From: an uncultured Oscillospiraceae bacterium
GTDB lineage: Bacteria > Bacillota > Clostridia > Oscillospirales > Acutalibacteraceae
Assembly: GCA_902492455.1 (NCBI GenBank)
Contig: CABULH010000031.1
Location: forward strand, 1-30,217
Reading direction: 5' to 3'
Length of the DNA stretch: 30,217 nucleotides
Of this stretch, positions 1 through 7,675 are shown one piece after another. Made by a program: the position numbers and the translations under genes. Under the pieces are notes generated by a model that saw only the letters and a program-made list of their open reading frames with translations, made no database searches and had not been told where the DNA came from. Positions within the stretch are counted from its first letter, which is position 1. Every line of letters starts with the position of its first letter.

Positions 1-227
1 ATCCATGTCTTCTTTTATCCACTTTTCTTTTTGCGAAACTTATTCTACATTATCGAGACGGTTTAACAGTGGTGATATTATATGAAAAATACACCTGCCT
101 CCGTTTCACGGAACTGATATCTCAGCTGAATAAATAGCAGATGAAGCACCTGCAGATGTTGAAAAAGCTGATGCTGGAATTTTAGGCTTTCGGCACGGTG
201 ACTCCGGCCAATCTTTCCTGCTGGTAA

Positions 228-413
228 AATGTCAACCGGAATGAAACGGCAATCAATATCATCACTTTCTTAGGTATCGTCTCCATTCTTGCCTTCGTAC
301 TCTCCATTATTCAGATCCTATCCGGCGGAGATACCTTGATTTGGACCTCCATCATTCTCACCACAGTAGGGCAGGCGGTAGTCGCCGAAATAGCTGTAAA
401 ACTCAGAAAATAG
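228..413 (+). pseudogene. C-terminal remnant of a small membrane protein
   Basis: An open frame of 61 codons runs from just after a TAA (225-227) to a TAG (411-413) with no ATG, GTG or TTG start near its beginning. It reads NVNRNETAINIITFLG and then a hydrophobic stretch, a GGDTLIW turn, and a second hydrophobic stretch ending in KLRK, so it looks like the two-helix tail of a membrane protein. The upstream 227 bases carry only very short frames with many stops, and I see no gene there. The likeliest reading is a decayed gene whose 5' part is lost or frameshifted. Alternatively it is a genuine small protein with a non-standard start. It ends 15 bases before the acetyltransferase start, so transcription could continue into that gene. 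Confidence 0.35.
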
Positions 414-428
414 ACAGGAGGATTCCCT

Positions 429-1037
429 ATGAATCAGAAGGAAAGGATGCTGGCGGGGCTGCCCTATAAAGCCTGGCTGGACGGACTGCCGGAAGAGCGA
501 CAGGAATGCCGCCGAAAGCTTTACCGATTGAATCAGCTGCCGCCGGAAGAATATGGCCAAATCCCCGCTCTTCTCAAGGAGTTATTCGGCAAAACCGGGG
601 AACAGATATTTCTGGAACTGCCCTTTCGTTGTGATTTCGGCTCCCATATCGAGGTGGGAGAAAATTTTATTGCCAATTATAATCTGACGATTCTGGATGT
701 GGCCCGGGTGAAAATCGGCCGCAACGTCATGATTGCGCCTAACGTGTCCATCTACACCGCGGGGCATCCCCTGCATCCCGACAGCCGGAATTCCGGCTAC
801 GAATACGGCATTCCCATCACCATCGGGGACAATGTCTGGATCGGGGGCAATTCAGTGATTCTCCCCGGCGTCACCATCGGCAGCAATGTGGTGATCGGGG
901 CGGGAAGCGTGGTCACCAAGGATATTCCGGATAACCGGGTGGCCGCCGGCAATCCCTGCCGCATCATTCGGGAAATCACGGAAGATGACCGCCGGTTCTA
1001 TTACAAAGACAGAGAATTTGACGTAGAGGATTACTAA
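429..1037 (+). CDS. Maltose/galactoside O-acetyltransferase-type hexapeptide acetyltransferase
   Basis: This 202-residue protein fits the maltose/galactoside/nodulation O-acetyltransferase family, which transfers acetyl from acetyl-CoA to a sugar hydroxyl in the cytoplasm. The N-terminal 50 residues are the helical maltose-acetyltransferase cap (KERMLAGLPY). Residues about 72-185 are the left-handed beta-helix, with hexapeptide repeats such as ITIGDNVWIGG and VTIGSNVVIGAGSVV, ending in the family signature AAGNPCRII. His113 in YTAGHPL is the expected catalytic base. The length matches the family (about 185-205). The start has an AGGAGG site 6-7 bases upstream. It is followed by a bidirectional terminator shared with the convergent URO-D gene. 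The sugar substrate cannot be read from sequence, so I give no gene symbol. Confidence 0.93.
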   Translation: MNQKERMLAGLPYKAWLDGLPEERQECRRKLYRLNQLPPEEYGQIPALLKELFGKTGEQIFLELPFRCDFGSHIEVGENFIANYNLTILDVARVKIGRNVMIAPNVSIYTAGHPLHPDSRNSGYEYGIPITIGDNVWIGGNSVILPGVTIGSNVVIGAGSVVTKDIPDNRVAAGNPCRIIREITEDDRRFYYKDREFDVEDY

Positions 1038-1042
1038 TTCTT

Positions 1043-1092
1043 AAAGGCAACAGGGAGGAAGCGGGACATCCCGCTTCCTCCCTGTTGCCTTT
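1043..1092. terminator. Bidirectional intrinsic terminator
   Basis: Two perfectly complementary 24-base arms (1043-1066 and 1069-1092, starting AAAGGCAACAGGG) are separated by CA. Both ends carry A/T runs, so it can stop transcription from the acetyltransferase and from the convergent URO-D-like gene. Its right arm touches the stop codon of the latter. Confidence 0.9.
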
Positions 1093-2093
1093 TAACCGAT
1101 CAGATCTGCACATGCCTGACGGAAAGCCAGAACATTCTCTTCCGGAGTGCCAGGTGGCACATCGCATCCCGCCGCCAGAATGGTGCGATTTCCCGTATTC
1201 TCATAAACACGCCGTACTTTCTCACGAAAATCCTCCGGTCTGCCGCCTAGCAAATCGGCGGCAGGATCCAGATTCCCACACAGAACCTGATGCGTGTCCA
1301 GCTGAGTGGCCGCCTCTGCCATATTCACAGCGCTGTCCACATCCAGGATATGGGTACCCGTACTCAGAGTGTAAGGGATCAGCCGGTTGGTGTCGCCGCA
1401 GATATGCAGCCGGGCAAAGCCGCCGCCTTTTTGGATACGCTCCACCATCCTCTTATGATAAGGTAGCATCAGCCTGACATAAAGCTCTGGCGAAATCAGG
1501 GAGCAGCAGGGTTCGACAATCTGAATGCCGTCGGCTCCCGCCTCCAGCTGCGCCTCGATAAAGCGCAGGCCGTTTTCAAAAAATATGTCCATGGCTTTAC
1601 ATGCGGCTTCCTCATCAGATAGCAGGTCCACCATGGCCTCTTCTGTTGTCCGCGCATTGCAGAACTCGGTCAGCGGACCAATGCAGATACCGAAAATGTA
1701 CCGCTCTCCCTTTTCCTTGGCCGCGATGCGGCGGAGAATCTCCAAACGGTTGCCCATACGGCTTCCGAGGGCAAAATCCGGGATTTTCAGATTATCGAGA
1801 TCATCCGGCGCCTCCATGATAGGGGCTGCGGAATAGCCCTTACCGTCATAAACCGGCTTTGCGCCGAAATCCTCCAGCTGCTCATAAAAATCCGCATCCG
1901 GCAGAATGCAGTCCAAATCAAATTGATTCACACATTTCAGATAAGCCTCTGCACGAAGCGCCGGCTTATAAACAAAATCCGGATAAGGAATCTCCTGTGT
2001 GCGGGCCACCCACTCAATTACCAGCGGCATAAACGGCGGCCGGTCCACAGGTTCGCCCCGTACAAACCGGATGGTTCGCTCGTATCCATTCAT
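1092..2093 (-). CDS. Uroporphyrinogen decarboxylase (URO-D) family, MtaA/CmuA-like methyltransferase
   Basis: This 333-residue protein belongs to the URO-D superfamily. The N-terminal NGYERTIRFVRGEPVDRPP is the usual family opening. A zinc-binding H-x-C pair lies at about His230/Cys232 (RLHICGDTNRLIP) and a third Cys at about 310 (AAGCDVPPGTPEEN). That Cys-containing arrangement is typical of the MtaA/CmuA corrinoid:coenzyme methyltransferase branch rather than of heme-pathway HemE, so a methyl-transfer role is likelier than decarboxylation. No corrinoid protein gene sits beside it. I chose the internal ATG at 2093 over one 30 bases upstream because it matches the family start and has an AAGGAAG-type site before it. 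It is monocistronic and ends at the shared terminator. The substrate is unknown. Confidence 0.85.
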   Translation of the reverse strand: MNGYERTIRFVRGEPVDRPPFMPLVIEWVARTQEIPYPDFVYKPALRAEAYLKCVNQFDLDCILPDADFYEQLEDFGAKPVYDGKGYSAAPIMEAPDDLDNLKIPDFALGSRMGNRLEILRRIAAKEKGERYIFGICIGPLTEFCNARTTEEAMVDLLSDEEAACKAMDIFFENGLRFIEAQLEAGADGIQIVEPCCSLISPELYVRLMLPYHKRMVERIQKGGGFARLHICGDTNRLIPYTLSTGTHILDVDSAVNMAEAATQLDTHQVLCGNLDPAADLLGGRPEDFREKVRRVYENTGNRTILAAGCDVPPGTPEENVLAFRQACADLIG

Positions 2094-2149
2094 CAGCTTC
2101 CAGCTTCCTTTCCAAAAGTACACGTCAGAGCGGATTCGCTTCCATTTTC

Positions 2150-2178
2150 AGTATACAATGCTCCTCTTCCGGAATATT
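2150..2178 (-). promoter_or_regulatory. Weak candidate promoter for the URO-D-like gene
   Basis: On the minus strand a good -10 (TATACT, 2150-2155) lies about 57 bases upstream of the chosen start. The matching -35 position (2173-2178, AATATT) is poor, so an activator may be needed or this may be chance. Confidence 0.25.
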
Positions 2179-2316
2179 GAATTTTATTTTTAAAAATGGG
2201 AATTCGTTATAAAAAAACAGATTTGCAGACACATCTTTCATCCATACAGACACGCCCTGCATATTCGGCAAAATACGCGCCATACTAATATGGAAAACAA
2301 GAAAGGCGTGAGAGAT

Positions 2317-2760
2317 ATGAGCACTACCGTTGTCAATACCAATGTGGAACTGCTGAATTTCATTTATAAAAACGCAGAAATGGGCAAGCAGACGCTGCCG
2401 AAACTGCTGGAGATCTGCGAGGACGCCGCTTTCCGTCCGGTGATTCAATCTCAGCTGCGGGAATATGAAGATATCTGCGCCGCTGCCGCTGATATGGCCC
2501 GGCGGGAAAACAGCGAAGCCAAAGGCGTCAATGCCCTGGCAAAGATCTCCAGCTATTTATCCGTTAACATGAACACCATGATCGATAAAACTTCCTCCCA
2601 CCTGGCAGAGATGATGATGCAGGGCAGCAACATGGGCGTCATTGAAATCACCCAGAAACTGAAGGAATTTGCGGACGCGGATGAAGAAGTCCTGTCCCTG
2701 GGCAGAAAGCTGCTGAAAACCGAAGAACGGAATCTGGAACAGCTGAAGAAATATTTGTGA
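2317..2760 (+). CDS. Four-helix, ferritin-like protein (chromosomal paralogue)
   Basis: This is a 147-residue, all-helical, Met-rich protein of unknown function. It has no signal peptide or membrane segment. It aligns almost without gaps to the 144-residue protein at 13611-14045. Shared features are an N-terminal LL....MG helix, an E-[YH]-E triplet near residue 50, NA-[LM]-AK near 73, and the signature [SC]NMGV near 108, followed by a C-terminal amphipathic helix. The heptad pattern and conserved Glu/His suggest a ferritin- or hemerythrin-like bundle, but metal ligands are not proven. I preferred ATG 2317 (AAAGG upstream) over an ATG 27 bases earlier with no ribosome site. The 46-residue gene follows 25 bases later and is probably co-transcribed. 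Confidence 0.7.
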   Translation: MSTTVVNTNVELLNFIYKNAEMGKQTLPKLLEICEDAAFRPVIQSQLREYEDICAAAADMARRENSEAKGVNALAKISSYLSVNMNTMIDKTSSHLAEMMMQGSNMGVIEITQKLKEFADADEEVLSLGRKLLKTEERNLEQLKKYL

Positions 2761-2785
2761 CCTTGACAGGAAAAGGGTGGATATT

Positions 2786-2926
2786 ATGGAGAAAACAGCA
2801 TACCGCTATGCGCAGATGAAACCGGATCAGCTGGAAAAGCTGCGGCAGGCGGAGAAAGACATGGAACGCTTCACACAACGGGAGATTGTCCTGATCGCCT
2901 ATGAAAAGGAAAGCGCTGACCGCTGA
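2786..2926 (+). CDS. Small 46-residue charged helical protein
   Basis: A short frame (MEKTAYRYAQMKPDQLEKL through to YEKESADR) starts at an ATG with a GGAAAAGGGTGG region upstream and ends four bases before a strong terminator. The product is highly charged and predicted to be one long amphipathic helix. It lies 25 bases after the four-helix protein gene, so the two probably form an operon. I do not recognise the family. The tight fit between the preceding gene and the terminator is the main reason to believe it. Confidence 0.6.
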   Translation: MEKTAYRYAQMKPDQLEKLRQAEKDMERFTQREIVLIAYEKESADR

Positions 2927-2929
2927 GAG

Positions 2930-2981
2930 AAACAAGGAGCAAAAAACGGGTGCCGACGCATCCGTTTTTTGCTCCTTGTTT
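2930..2981. terminator. Bidirectional intrinsic terminator
   Basis: A stem of about 24 base pairs (2930-2953 with 2958-2981, one G-T wobble) has a CGAC loop. The outer arms contain A6 and T6 tracts, so it should terminate both the 46-residue gene and the convergent XRE regulator gene. Confidence 0.88.
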
Positions 2982-2999
2982 GGCATGCCAAAATTAGCC

Positions 3000-3251
3000 T
3001 TACCGAAACTCCAGCAGGCTGCTGGCTTTGATGCCCAGCGCCGTAGCAATATTGAAGAGGATTTCCAGCGAAAAAGGCCGGACGACGTTGGGCGCTTCGA
3101 TAGCGCTGAGATGGGAACGGCTGATTCCTGCCCGTTCCGCCAGTTCCTCTTGGGTCAATCCGGCATGTTTGCGATAGAAAGCAATGTTCAGACCAAGCTC
3201 TACATATTTATCTTTATTTTCAAAGGATACCGGCTTCGAATTCGACATCAT
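3000..3251 (-). CDS. XRE-family (Cro/CI) DNA-binding regulator
   Basis: This 83-residue protein is essentially one HTH_XRE domain (residues about 19-80: LGLNIAFYRKHAGLTQEELA, then ERAGISRSHLSAIE) with no sensor or oligomerisation domain attached. The recognition helix is SRSHLSAIEAP. Such small proteins act as repressors of their own or neighbouring promoters. Two ATGs (3251 and 3248) are possible; GGGAG lies about 7 bases before the first. It stands alone between the shared terminator and an AT-rich 150-base upstream region. I see no clear operator. Confidence 0.88.
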   Translation of the reverse strand: MMSNSKPVSFENKDKYVELGLNIAFYRKHAGLTQEELAERAGISRSHLSAIEAPNVVRPFSLEILFNIATALGIKASSLLEFR

Positions 3252-3405
3252 TCCTCATCTCCCTTATACCATTTTATCCAATATTCTTACATTTATGAAT
3301 TATCTTACAAAATGCAATTGCAATTAGTGAAATAGCAATAGCATATCTATCAGGAAATAAAGAAGAAAATATTGGAAAAATTATCCTTATTTTTAAAAAG
3401 GCGAT

Positions 3406-3440
3406 AAAAAAGCACAGTATCCATTCACCGGATACTGTGC
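3406..3440 (-). terminator. Intrinsic terminator of hemW
   Basis: On the minus strand an 11-bp perfect stem (GCACAGTATCC at 3412-3422 with its complement at 3430-3440) is followed by six T residues (3406-3411). It sits about 30 bases after the hemW stop. Confidence 0.85.
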
Positions 3441-3470
3441 CGTGTATATGGCTTCTCATACAGAGAGTAA

Positions 3471-4583
3471 TTACAAGTCCAGCAAATATCTGATCACAGC
3501 GCTGGACAGCAGAAACCCCTCCCTCGTCAGACGGATGCCTCCTTCATCACAAATAATCAGGTTCTCCGGCAGACTGGACGCGCGTCTGTACCACTTCTCA
3601 GGAAGGGTGTGACCAAATCGGCGGCGAAAATCCTCCGCATCCAATCCTGCCCTCAGACGCAGACGCAGCATCAAAGTCTCCTCCTCCCCGCCGCTGGGGA
3701 GCCGCTCATCTGCATCTTCCGGCACCGGTGAACCGCCCGCTAAAAAAGCCTCCAGATCCGGCAGATAGGAAAAGCGCTGTCCGTTCAAAAAGGAATGAGC
3801 GGCGGGACCAATTCCCAGGTAAGGGCTTCCCAGCCAATACTTGAGGTTATGGCGGCTCTCCCGACCCGGCCGGGCAAAGTTGGAGATTTCATATTGGACA
3901 TAGCCCTGTTTTTCCAGTGCCTCACAGGCCGTGAGATACAGTTCGGCGCTTTCGTCCTCATCCGGCAGCCGCAGCGCTTGCCGCTGCCGTCCAAAGGGCG
4001 TGCCCGGCTCGATCTTCAGTAAGTAAGCGGACAGATGATCCGCTTCCAGTTCCTTACAGACAGCAATACTTCGCTCTACCGAGGCTGTGGTCTGCCCCTC
4101 CAGCCCCAACATCAAATCCAGGGACAGGTTACGAATTCCCGCCGCCCGAGCCGTCCGCACCGCTGCAGCCGTCTGCTGAGGCGTATGACGGCGGCCCAGC
4201 CAGCGCAGTTCCCCTTCATCGGCCGACTGCATTCCCAGAGACAGCCGGTTGCCGCCGGAAGAAACAAACGCCTGCAGTGTCTGTGCCAGATCGTCCGCTG
4301 GATTGGCCTCCAGGGTGATCTCCGCCTTCTCCAGTCCAAAGGTTTCCGCCGCCCGCTCCATGATCAGGCTCAGCCGCCGCCCTCCCAGCAGAGAAGGGGT
4401 GCCGCCGCCGAAATACAAGGTATCCGCCGATTCCTGCAGCCTTTCGCCCCATTCCTCCAAGCTGCGGCGCACCGCTTCGACATACCGATCCATCCCCTCC
4501 TCTGAGGAGGGACCGGAATAGAAATCACAATAAGGGCATTTGGAAACACAAAAAGGCACATGAATATACAAGCCTATGGACAT
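3471..4583 (-). CDS. hemW: HemW-like radical SAM heme chaperone
   Basis: This 370-residue protein belongs to the HemN/HemW radical SAM family. The cluster-binding CxxxCxxC is at Cys12, Cys16 and Cys19 (FCVSKCPYCDF), YFGGGTPS is at 57-64, and the HemW-specific HNxxYW motif is HNLKYW at 245-250. The HNxxYW motif, the shorter N-terminus and the position next to lepA favour HemW, a heme chaperone, over the coproporphyrinogen oxidase HemN. A HemN_C-like winged-helix tail follows. I chose ATG 4583 over a start 54 bases upstream because AGGAG lies about 9 bases before it, the longer version would begin inside a hairpin, and the family starts here. It lies downstream of lepA, as in many Firmicutes. 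Confidence 0.93.
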   Translation of the reverse strand: MSIGLYIHVPFCVSKCPYCDFYSGPSSEEGMDRYVEAVRRSLEEWGERLQESADTLYFGGGTPSLLGGRRLSLIMERAAETFGLEKAEITLEANPADDLAQTLQAFVSSGGNRLSLGMQSADEGELRWLGRRHTPQQTAAAVRTARAAGIRNLSLDLMLGLEGQTTASVERSIAVCKELEADHLSAYLLKIEPGTPFGRQRQALRLPDEDESAELYLTACEALEKQGYVQYEISNFARPGRESRHNLKYWLGSPYLGIGPAAHSFLNGQRFSYLPDLEAFLAGGSPVPEDADERLPSGGEEETLMLRLRLRAGLDAEDFRRRFGHTLPEKWYRRASSLPENLIICDEGGIRLTREGFLLSSAVIRYLLDL

Positions 4584-4605
4584 TGCCTCTCTCCTCTCGT
4601 GCAAT

Positions 4606-4631
4606 AAAAGAGGCAGGCGAGCGCCTGCCTC
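4606..4631 (-). terminator. Hairpin between lepA and hemW
   Basis: On the minus strand GAGGCAGGCG and its exact complement (4622-4631 and 4610-4619) flank a 2-base gap and are followed by TTTTATT. It looks like the lepA terminator, about 115 bases after lepA stops. It also lies just downstream of the predicted hemW promoter, so it may form at the very 5' end of hemW mRNA. Confidence 0.65.
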
Positions 4632-4636
4632 CTTCA

Positions 4637-4665
4637 CTTATAACAGGAACTCCGGCCGAAGCCAA
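4637..4665 (-). promoter_or_regulatory. Predicted hemW promoter
   Basis: On the minus strand TTGGCT (4660-4665) and TATAAG (4637-4642) are 17 bases apart. This would give hemW its own transcript starting near 4630, independent of lepA. Confidence 0.5.
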
Positions 4666-4746
4666 ACAGCATCCGCTGATGCTTCCATTCCTCGATCATT
4701 GGGATGCTCCGTTGGATGGACTCCCCTTTTGAGGAATGTACGGCTG

Positions 4747-6558
4747 TCAGTCATCATCCAGCTTAAGCACTGCCATAAAGGCCTCCTGCGGGACCTCTAC
4801 GCTGCCCAGCTGCCGCATCCGTTTCTTGCCTTCCTTCTGCTTTTCCAGCAGCTTTTTCTTCCGGGTGATGTCGCCGCCGTAGCATTTGGCAAGCACATCC
4901 TTGCGCATGGCCTTTACCGTCTCCCGGGCAATGATCTTCCCGCCGATGGCCGCCTGAATCGGCACTTCAAACAGCTGACGGGGAATGTTATCCTTGAGCT
5001 TTTCACACATACGGCGGGCCCGGGGATAAGCGTTGCCCGCATAAACGATGAAGGAGAGGGCGTCCACCACATCTCCGTTGAGCATAATATCCAGCTTCAC
5101 CAACTCCGACGGCACGTAATCCTTCAGTTCATAATCAAAGCTGGCATAGCCTTTGGTGCGGGATTTCAGCGCATCGAAGAAATCGTATACGATTTCGTTG
5201 AGGGGCAGCTGATAATGGATATCCACCCGGGTGGGTTCCAGATATTTCATATCGATGAAAACGCCCCGCCGCTCCTGACACAGCTCCATGATATTGCCCA
5301 CGTATTCGGTGGGAGACAGGATATGCGCTTCGGTAATGGGCTCCTCCGCCTTAGCGATGGTACCTGGATCGGGATAATTGGTGGGGTTGTCGATCATCAG
5401 CACGCTGCCGTCATTCAGCGTAATACGGTAGATGACGCTGGGCGCGGTGGTGATCAAATCCAGATCATACTCCCTCTCCAGCCGTTCCTGCACAATTTCC
5501 ATATGCAGCAGCCCCAGGAATCCGCAGCGAAATCCAAATCCCAGAGCCACCGAGGTTTCCGGCTCGTAAGTCAGTGAGGCGTCGTTGAGCTGCAGCCGCT
5601 CCAATGCCTCCCGTAAATCCTGATAATGGGCGCCGTCCGCAGGAAAAATCCCGCAGAATACCATGGGGTTCACTTTGCGGTAACCGGGAAGCGGCTTGTC
5701 CGCCGGCCGGTCTGCCAAGGTAACGGTATCCCCCACCCGCGCCTCGCTGACGGTTTTGATGGATGCTGCGATATAGCCGACCTGTCCCGCTTTCAAGGAA
5801 TCACAGGGCTCCAGCCGGCCCGGCCGCATGATTCCCAGCTCCACCACGTCGAACTGGGCGCCGGTCGCCATCATCCGAATGGTGTCTCCGGTATGCAGCT
5901 GTCCTTCTTTGACGCGGATATAGACGATAACGCCCTTGTAGCTGTCATAATAGCTGTCAAAGATCAGCGCCTGCAGCGGCTGCTCATCCTCTCCCGCCGG
6001 CGCGGGAATATACTGTACCACCGCCTCCAGCACCTCTTCGATCCCCACCCCTTGCTTGGCCGAAATTAAAGGGGCCTGGGAGGCGTCGATTCCGATGATA
6101 TCTTCAATCTCATGGCGCACCCGCTCCGGATCCGCGGAAGGCAGATCGATTTTATTGATCACCGGTACGATTTCCAATCCGTGTTCCACCGCCAGATAAG
6201 TGTTGGCCAGAGTCTGTGCTTCGATTCCCTGAGAGGCGTCCACCACCAGCAGCGCTCCCTCGCAGGCTGCCAGCGAACGGGAGACCTCATAATTAAAATC
6301 CACGTGTCCGGGCGTATCGATCAGGTTGAAAATATAACTCTCTCCGTCGGAAGCATCATAAGAAACCGTGACGGCGTGGGCCTTAATGGTAATCCCTCGT
6401 TCCCGCTCCAGATCCATACTGTCCAGCAGCTGATCCTCCATGTCCCGCAGAGCAACCGCCCGGGTTTTTTCCAAAATCCGGTCGGCCAGGGTGGATTTGC
6501 CATGATCGATGTGCGCAATAATACAAAAGTTACGGGTATTGTCTCTGGAAACGGCCAA
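4747..6558 (-). CDS. lepA: Elongation factor 4 (LepA), translational GTPase
   Basis: LepA is a ribosome-associated GTPase that affects translocation and initiation. The P-loop is AHIDHGKST at residues 15-23; DTPGHVDF (G3) and NKIDLPSA (G4) follow. The LepA-specific C-terminus is clear (YGGDITRKKKLLEKQKEGKK, then VEVPQEAFMAVLK). The start is a TTG at 6558 with AGAGGTG about 8 bases upstream. This gives 603 residues, the normal family length, with the usual AVSRDNTRNFCIIAH opening; an ATG-started version would add 41 residues that do not belong to the family. A promoter lies 73 bases upstream and hemW follows downstream. Confidence 0.97.
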   Translation of the reverse strand: MAVSRDNTRNFCIIAHIDHGKSTLADRILEKTRAVALRDMEDQLLDSMDLERERGITIKAHAVTVSYDASDGESYIFNLIDTPGHVDFNYEVSRSLAACEGALLVVDASQGIEAQTLANTYLAVEHGLEIVPVINKIDLPSADPERVRHEIEDIIGIDASQAPLISAKQGVGIEEVLEAVVQYIPAPAGEDEQPLQALIFDSYYDSYKGVIVYIRVKEGQLHTGDTIRMMATGAQFDVVELGIMRPGRLEPCDSLKAGQVGYIAASIKTVSEARVGDTVTLADRPADKPLPGYRKVNPMVFCGIFPADGAHYQDLREALERLQLNDASLTYEPETSVALGFGFRCGFLGLLHMEIVQERLEREYDLDLITTAPSVIYRITLNDGSVLMIDNPTNYPDPGTIAKAEEPITEAHILSPTEYVGNIMELCQERRGVFIDMKYLEPTRVDIHYQLPLNEIVYDFFDALKSRTKGYASFDYELKDYVPSELVKLDIMLNGDVVDALSFIVYAGNAYPRARRMCEKLKDNIPRQLFEVPIQAAIGGKIIARETVKAMRKDVLAKCYGGDITRKKKLLEKQKEGKKRMRQLGSVEVPQEAFMAVLKLDDD

Positions 6559-6630
6559 CTTTGATACACCTCTGTTTTTCCATTCTACGCCGGGGAAATA
6601 ATCATGTGGCAGTTTTTGGCAGCCTGTGAT

Positions 6631-6658
6631 ATAATAAGCCAAACCGGCATGACAGCAA
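6631..6658 (-). promoter_or_regulatory. Predicted lepA promoter
   Basis: On the minus strand TTGCTG (6653-6658) and TATTAT (6631-6636) are 16 bases apart, about 70 bases before the TTG start of lepA. Confidence 0.5.
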
Positions 6659-6717
6659 TCCATTGTTATTTGCTGCAGCAATGGCAGCGGCTGGCTGCCC
6701 CATTATCGCTCACCTAA

Positions 6718-6745
6718 TGCATTTTGTGAGAATGCAAATGCTCAC
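6718..6745. promoter_or_regulatory. Overlapping inverted repeats, candidate TetR-type operator
   Basis: Two interleaved symmetric elements lie in the 325-base gap between divergent lepA and the TetR gene: TGCATT (6718-6723) with AATGCA (6731-6736), and GTGAG (6726-6730) with CTCAC (6741-6745). TetR proteins commonly bind such sites beside their own gene. The rest of the gap holds the lepA promoter; I see no convincing promoter for the regulator itself. Confidence 0.35.
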
Positions 6746-6883
6746 TATATCGATGATGATTCTCCAAATATCCGCGGTTGCCGCCGCAAACATTGCCTTA
6801 CTGTCTTTTCAGTATAGCATGCCCGTCGGGCCGTGACAAGAAAAAATGCAGCCGCTCCGTCAAATGGGAGGATAAGATAAGGA

Positions 6884-7489
6884 ATGAAATCAGAATCGGA
6901 ACAGATAATAACCGGCCGCAACGGCAACCTGAAGAACGCATTGATCGAAGCAGGGGTCCGTCTGCTTTGTGAAGAGGGGGTGGAGAAACTCTCGCTTCGC
7001 CGTGTCGCGGCCAGCTGCGGCGTCAGCCACGGCGCGCCTTATAATCATTTTATAGATAAGCACGACTTTCTTTTAACCATTCAATCCTATATATTAAATG
7101 AACTGAAAAAAAGCCTCCTGGCTGTTCTGGAAAGTCATCAGGATGAAAAGGCCGCCGTACAGCTGCGGCTTTTATGCCGCAGCTATGTCGTTTTTATGGT
7201 AGAGCATCCCCATTATCTGCGGGCGCTTCATATGAATCGGATCGGTCCCAATATCGACATGGATACCATCTTTTATCATCTCTTTGCCGATCCTGATTAC
7301 GGTCTGCTGCTCAATGCTCTCAGCCTTTATACTCAAGAACGCCATTTAGAGGAACCGGAAAGCACCCAGACATATCTGATGATCTGGGCTTTGAATCATG
7401 GCTATGCCACCTTACTGGTGGAAAATATGCTTCGGAACGACGGAGACTATCTAGCGGTTTTAGATTGTATGTTGGAAAAACTGATTTAA
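6884..7489 (+). CDS. TetR/AcrR-family regulator with WHG-type C-terminal domain
   Basis: This 201-residue protein has an N-terminal TetR HTH at residues about 13-62 (ALIEAGVRLLCEEGVEKLSL, then RRVAASCGVSHGAPYNHF). A helical ligand-binding domain follows, with WALNHGYATLLVE near residue 165-177 resembling the WHG domain. The family represses efflux or metabolic genes until a small ligand binds. Divergent lepA is an unlikely target, and the only gene downstream on the same strand is a lipoprotein with its own promoter, so the target may be itself or lie elsewhere. GGGAGG lies 12-18 bases before the ATG and AAGG immediately before it. Confidence 0.92.
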   Translation: MKSESEQIITGRNGNLKNALIEAGVRLLCEEGVEKLSLRRVAASCGVSHGAPYNHFIDKHDFLLTIQSYILNELKKSLLAVLESHQDEKAAVQLRLLCRSYVVFMVEHPHYLRALHMNRIGPNIDMDTIFYHLFADPDYGLLLNALSLYTQERHLEEPESTQTYLMIWALNHGYATLLVENMLRNDGDYLAVLDCMLEKLI

Positions 7490-7608
7490 TATCTATCTCC
7501 TGAATAAAGCAATGCGCTGGAAACACACCATCGTTCACAAAAGGAGAATTCGCCTTTTTCTATCTTCCCATTGTTATAGAAGTTGTAAATTTTTCACACT
7601 ATAAAAGC

Positions 7609-7638
7609 TTGTATTCCCCTTCTGTTTTGTGATAATAT
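7609..7638 (+). promoter_or_regulatory. Predicted promoter of the lipoprotein gene
   Basis: TTGTAT (7609-7614) is followed by overlapping -10 candidates GATAAT (7631-7636, spacing 16) and TAATAT (7633-7638, spacing 18), about 38 bases before the ATG. Confidence 0.45.
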
Positions 7639-7675
7639 GAATAAGAAATAGGACAAGAAACGGAGCGATATTGGT

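Noticed and set aside
1085..1477. 130-codon plus-strand frame opposite the URO-D-like gene
   Set aside because: Antisense to a clear coding gene, begins within the terminator and has a low-quality Pro/Arg/Cys-rich translation.
4634..4699. 21-codon frame between lepA and hemW with GGAG upstream
   Set aside because: Too short to support alone and it overlaps the predicted hemW promoter.
4576..5577. 333-codon plus-strand frame opposite hemW and lepA
   Set aside because: It lies antisense to clear lepA sequence, has no family features and no ribosome site; a shadow of lepA codon use.
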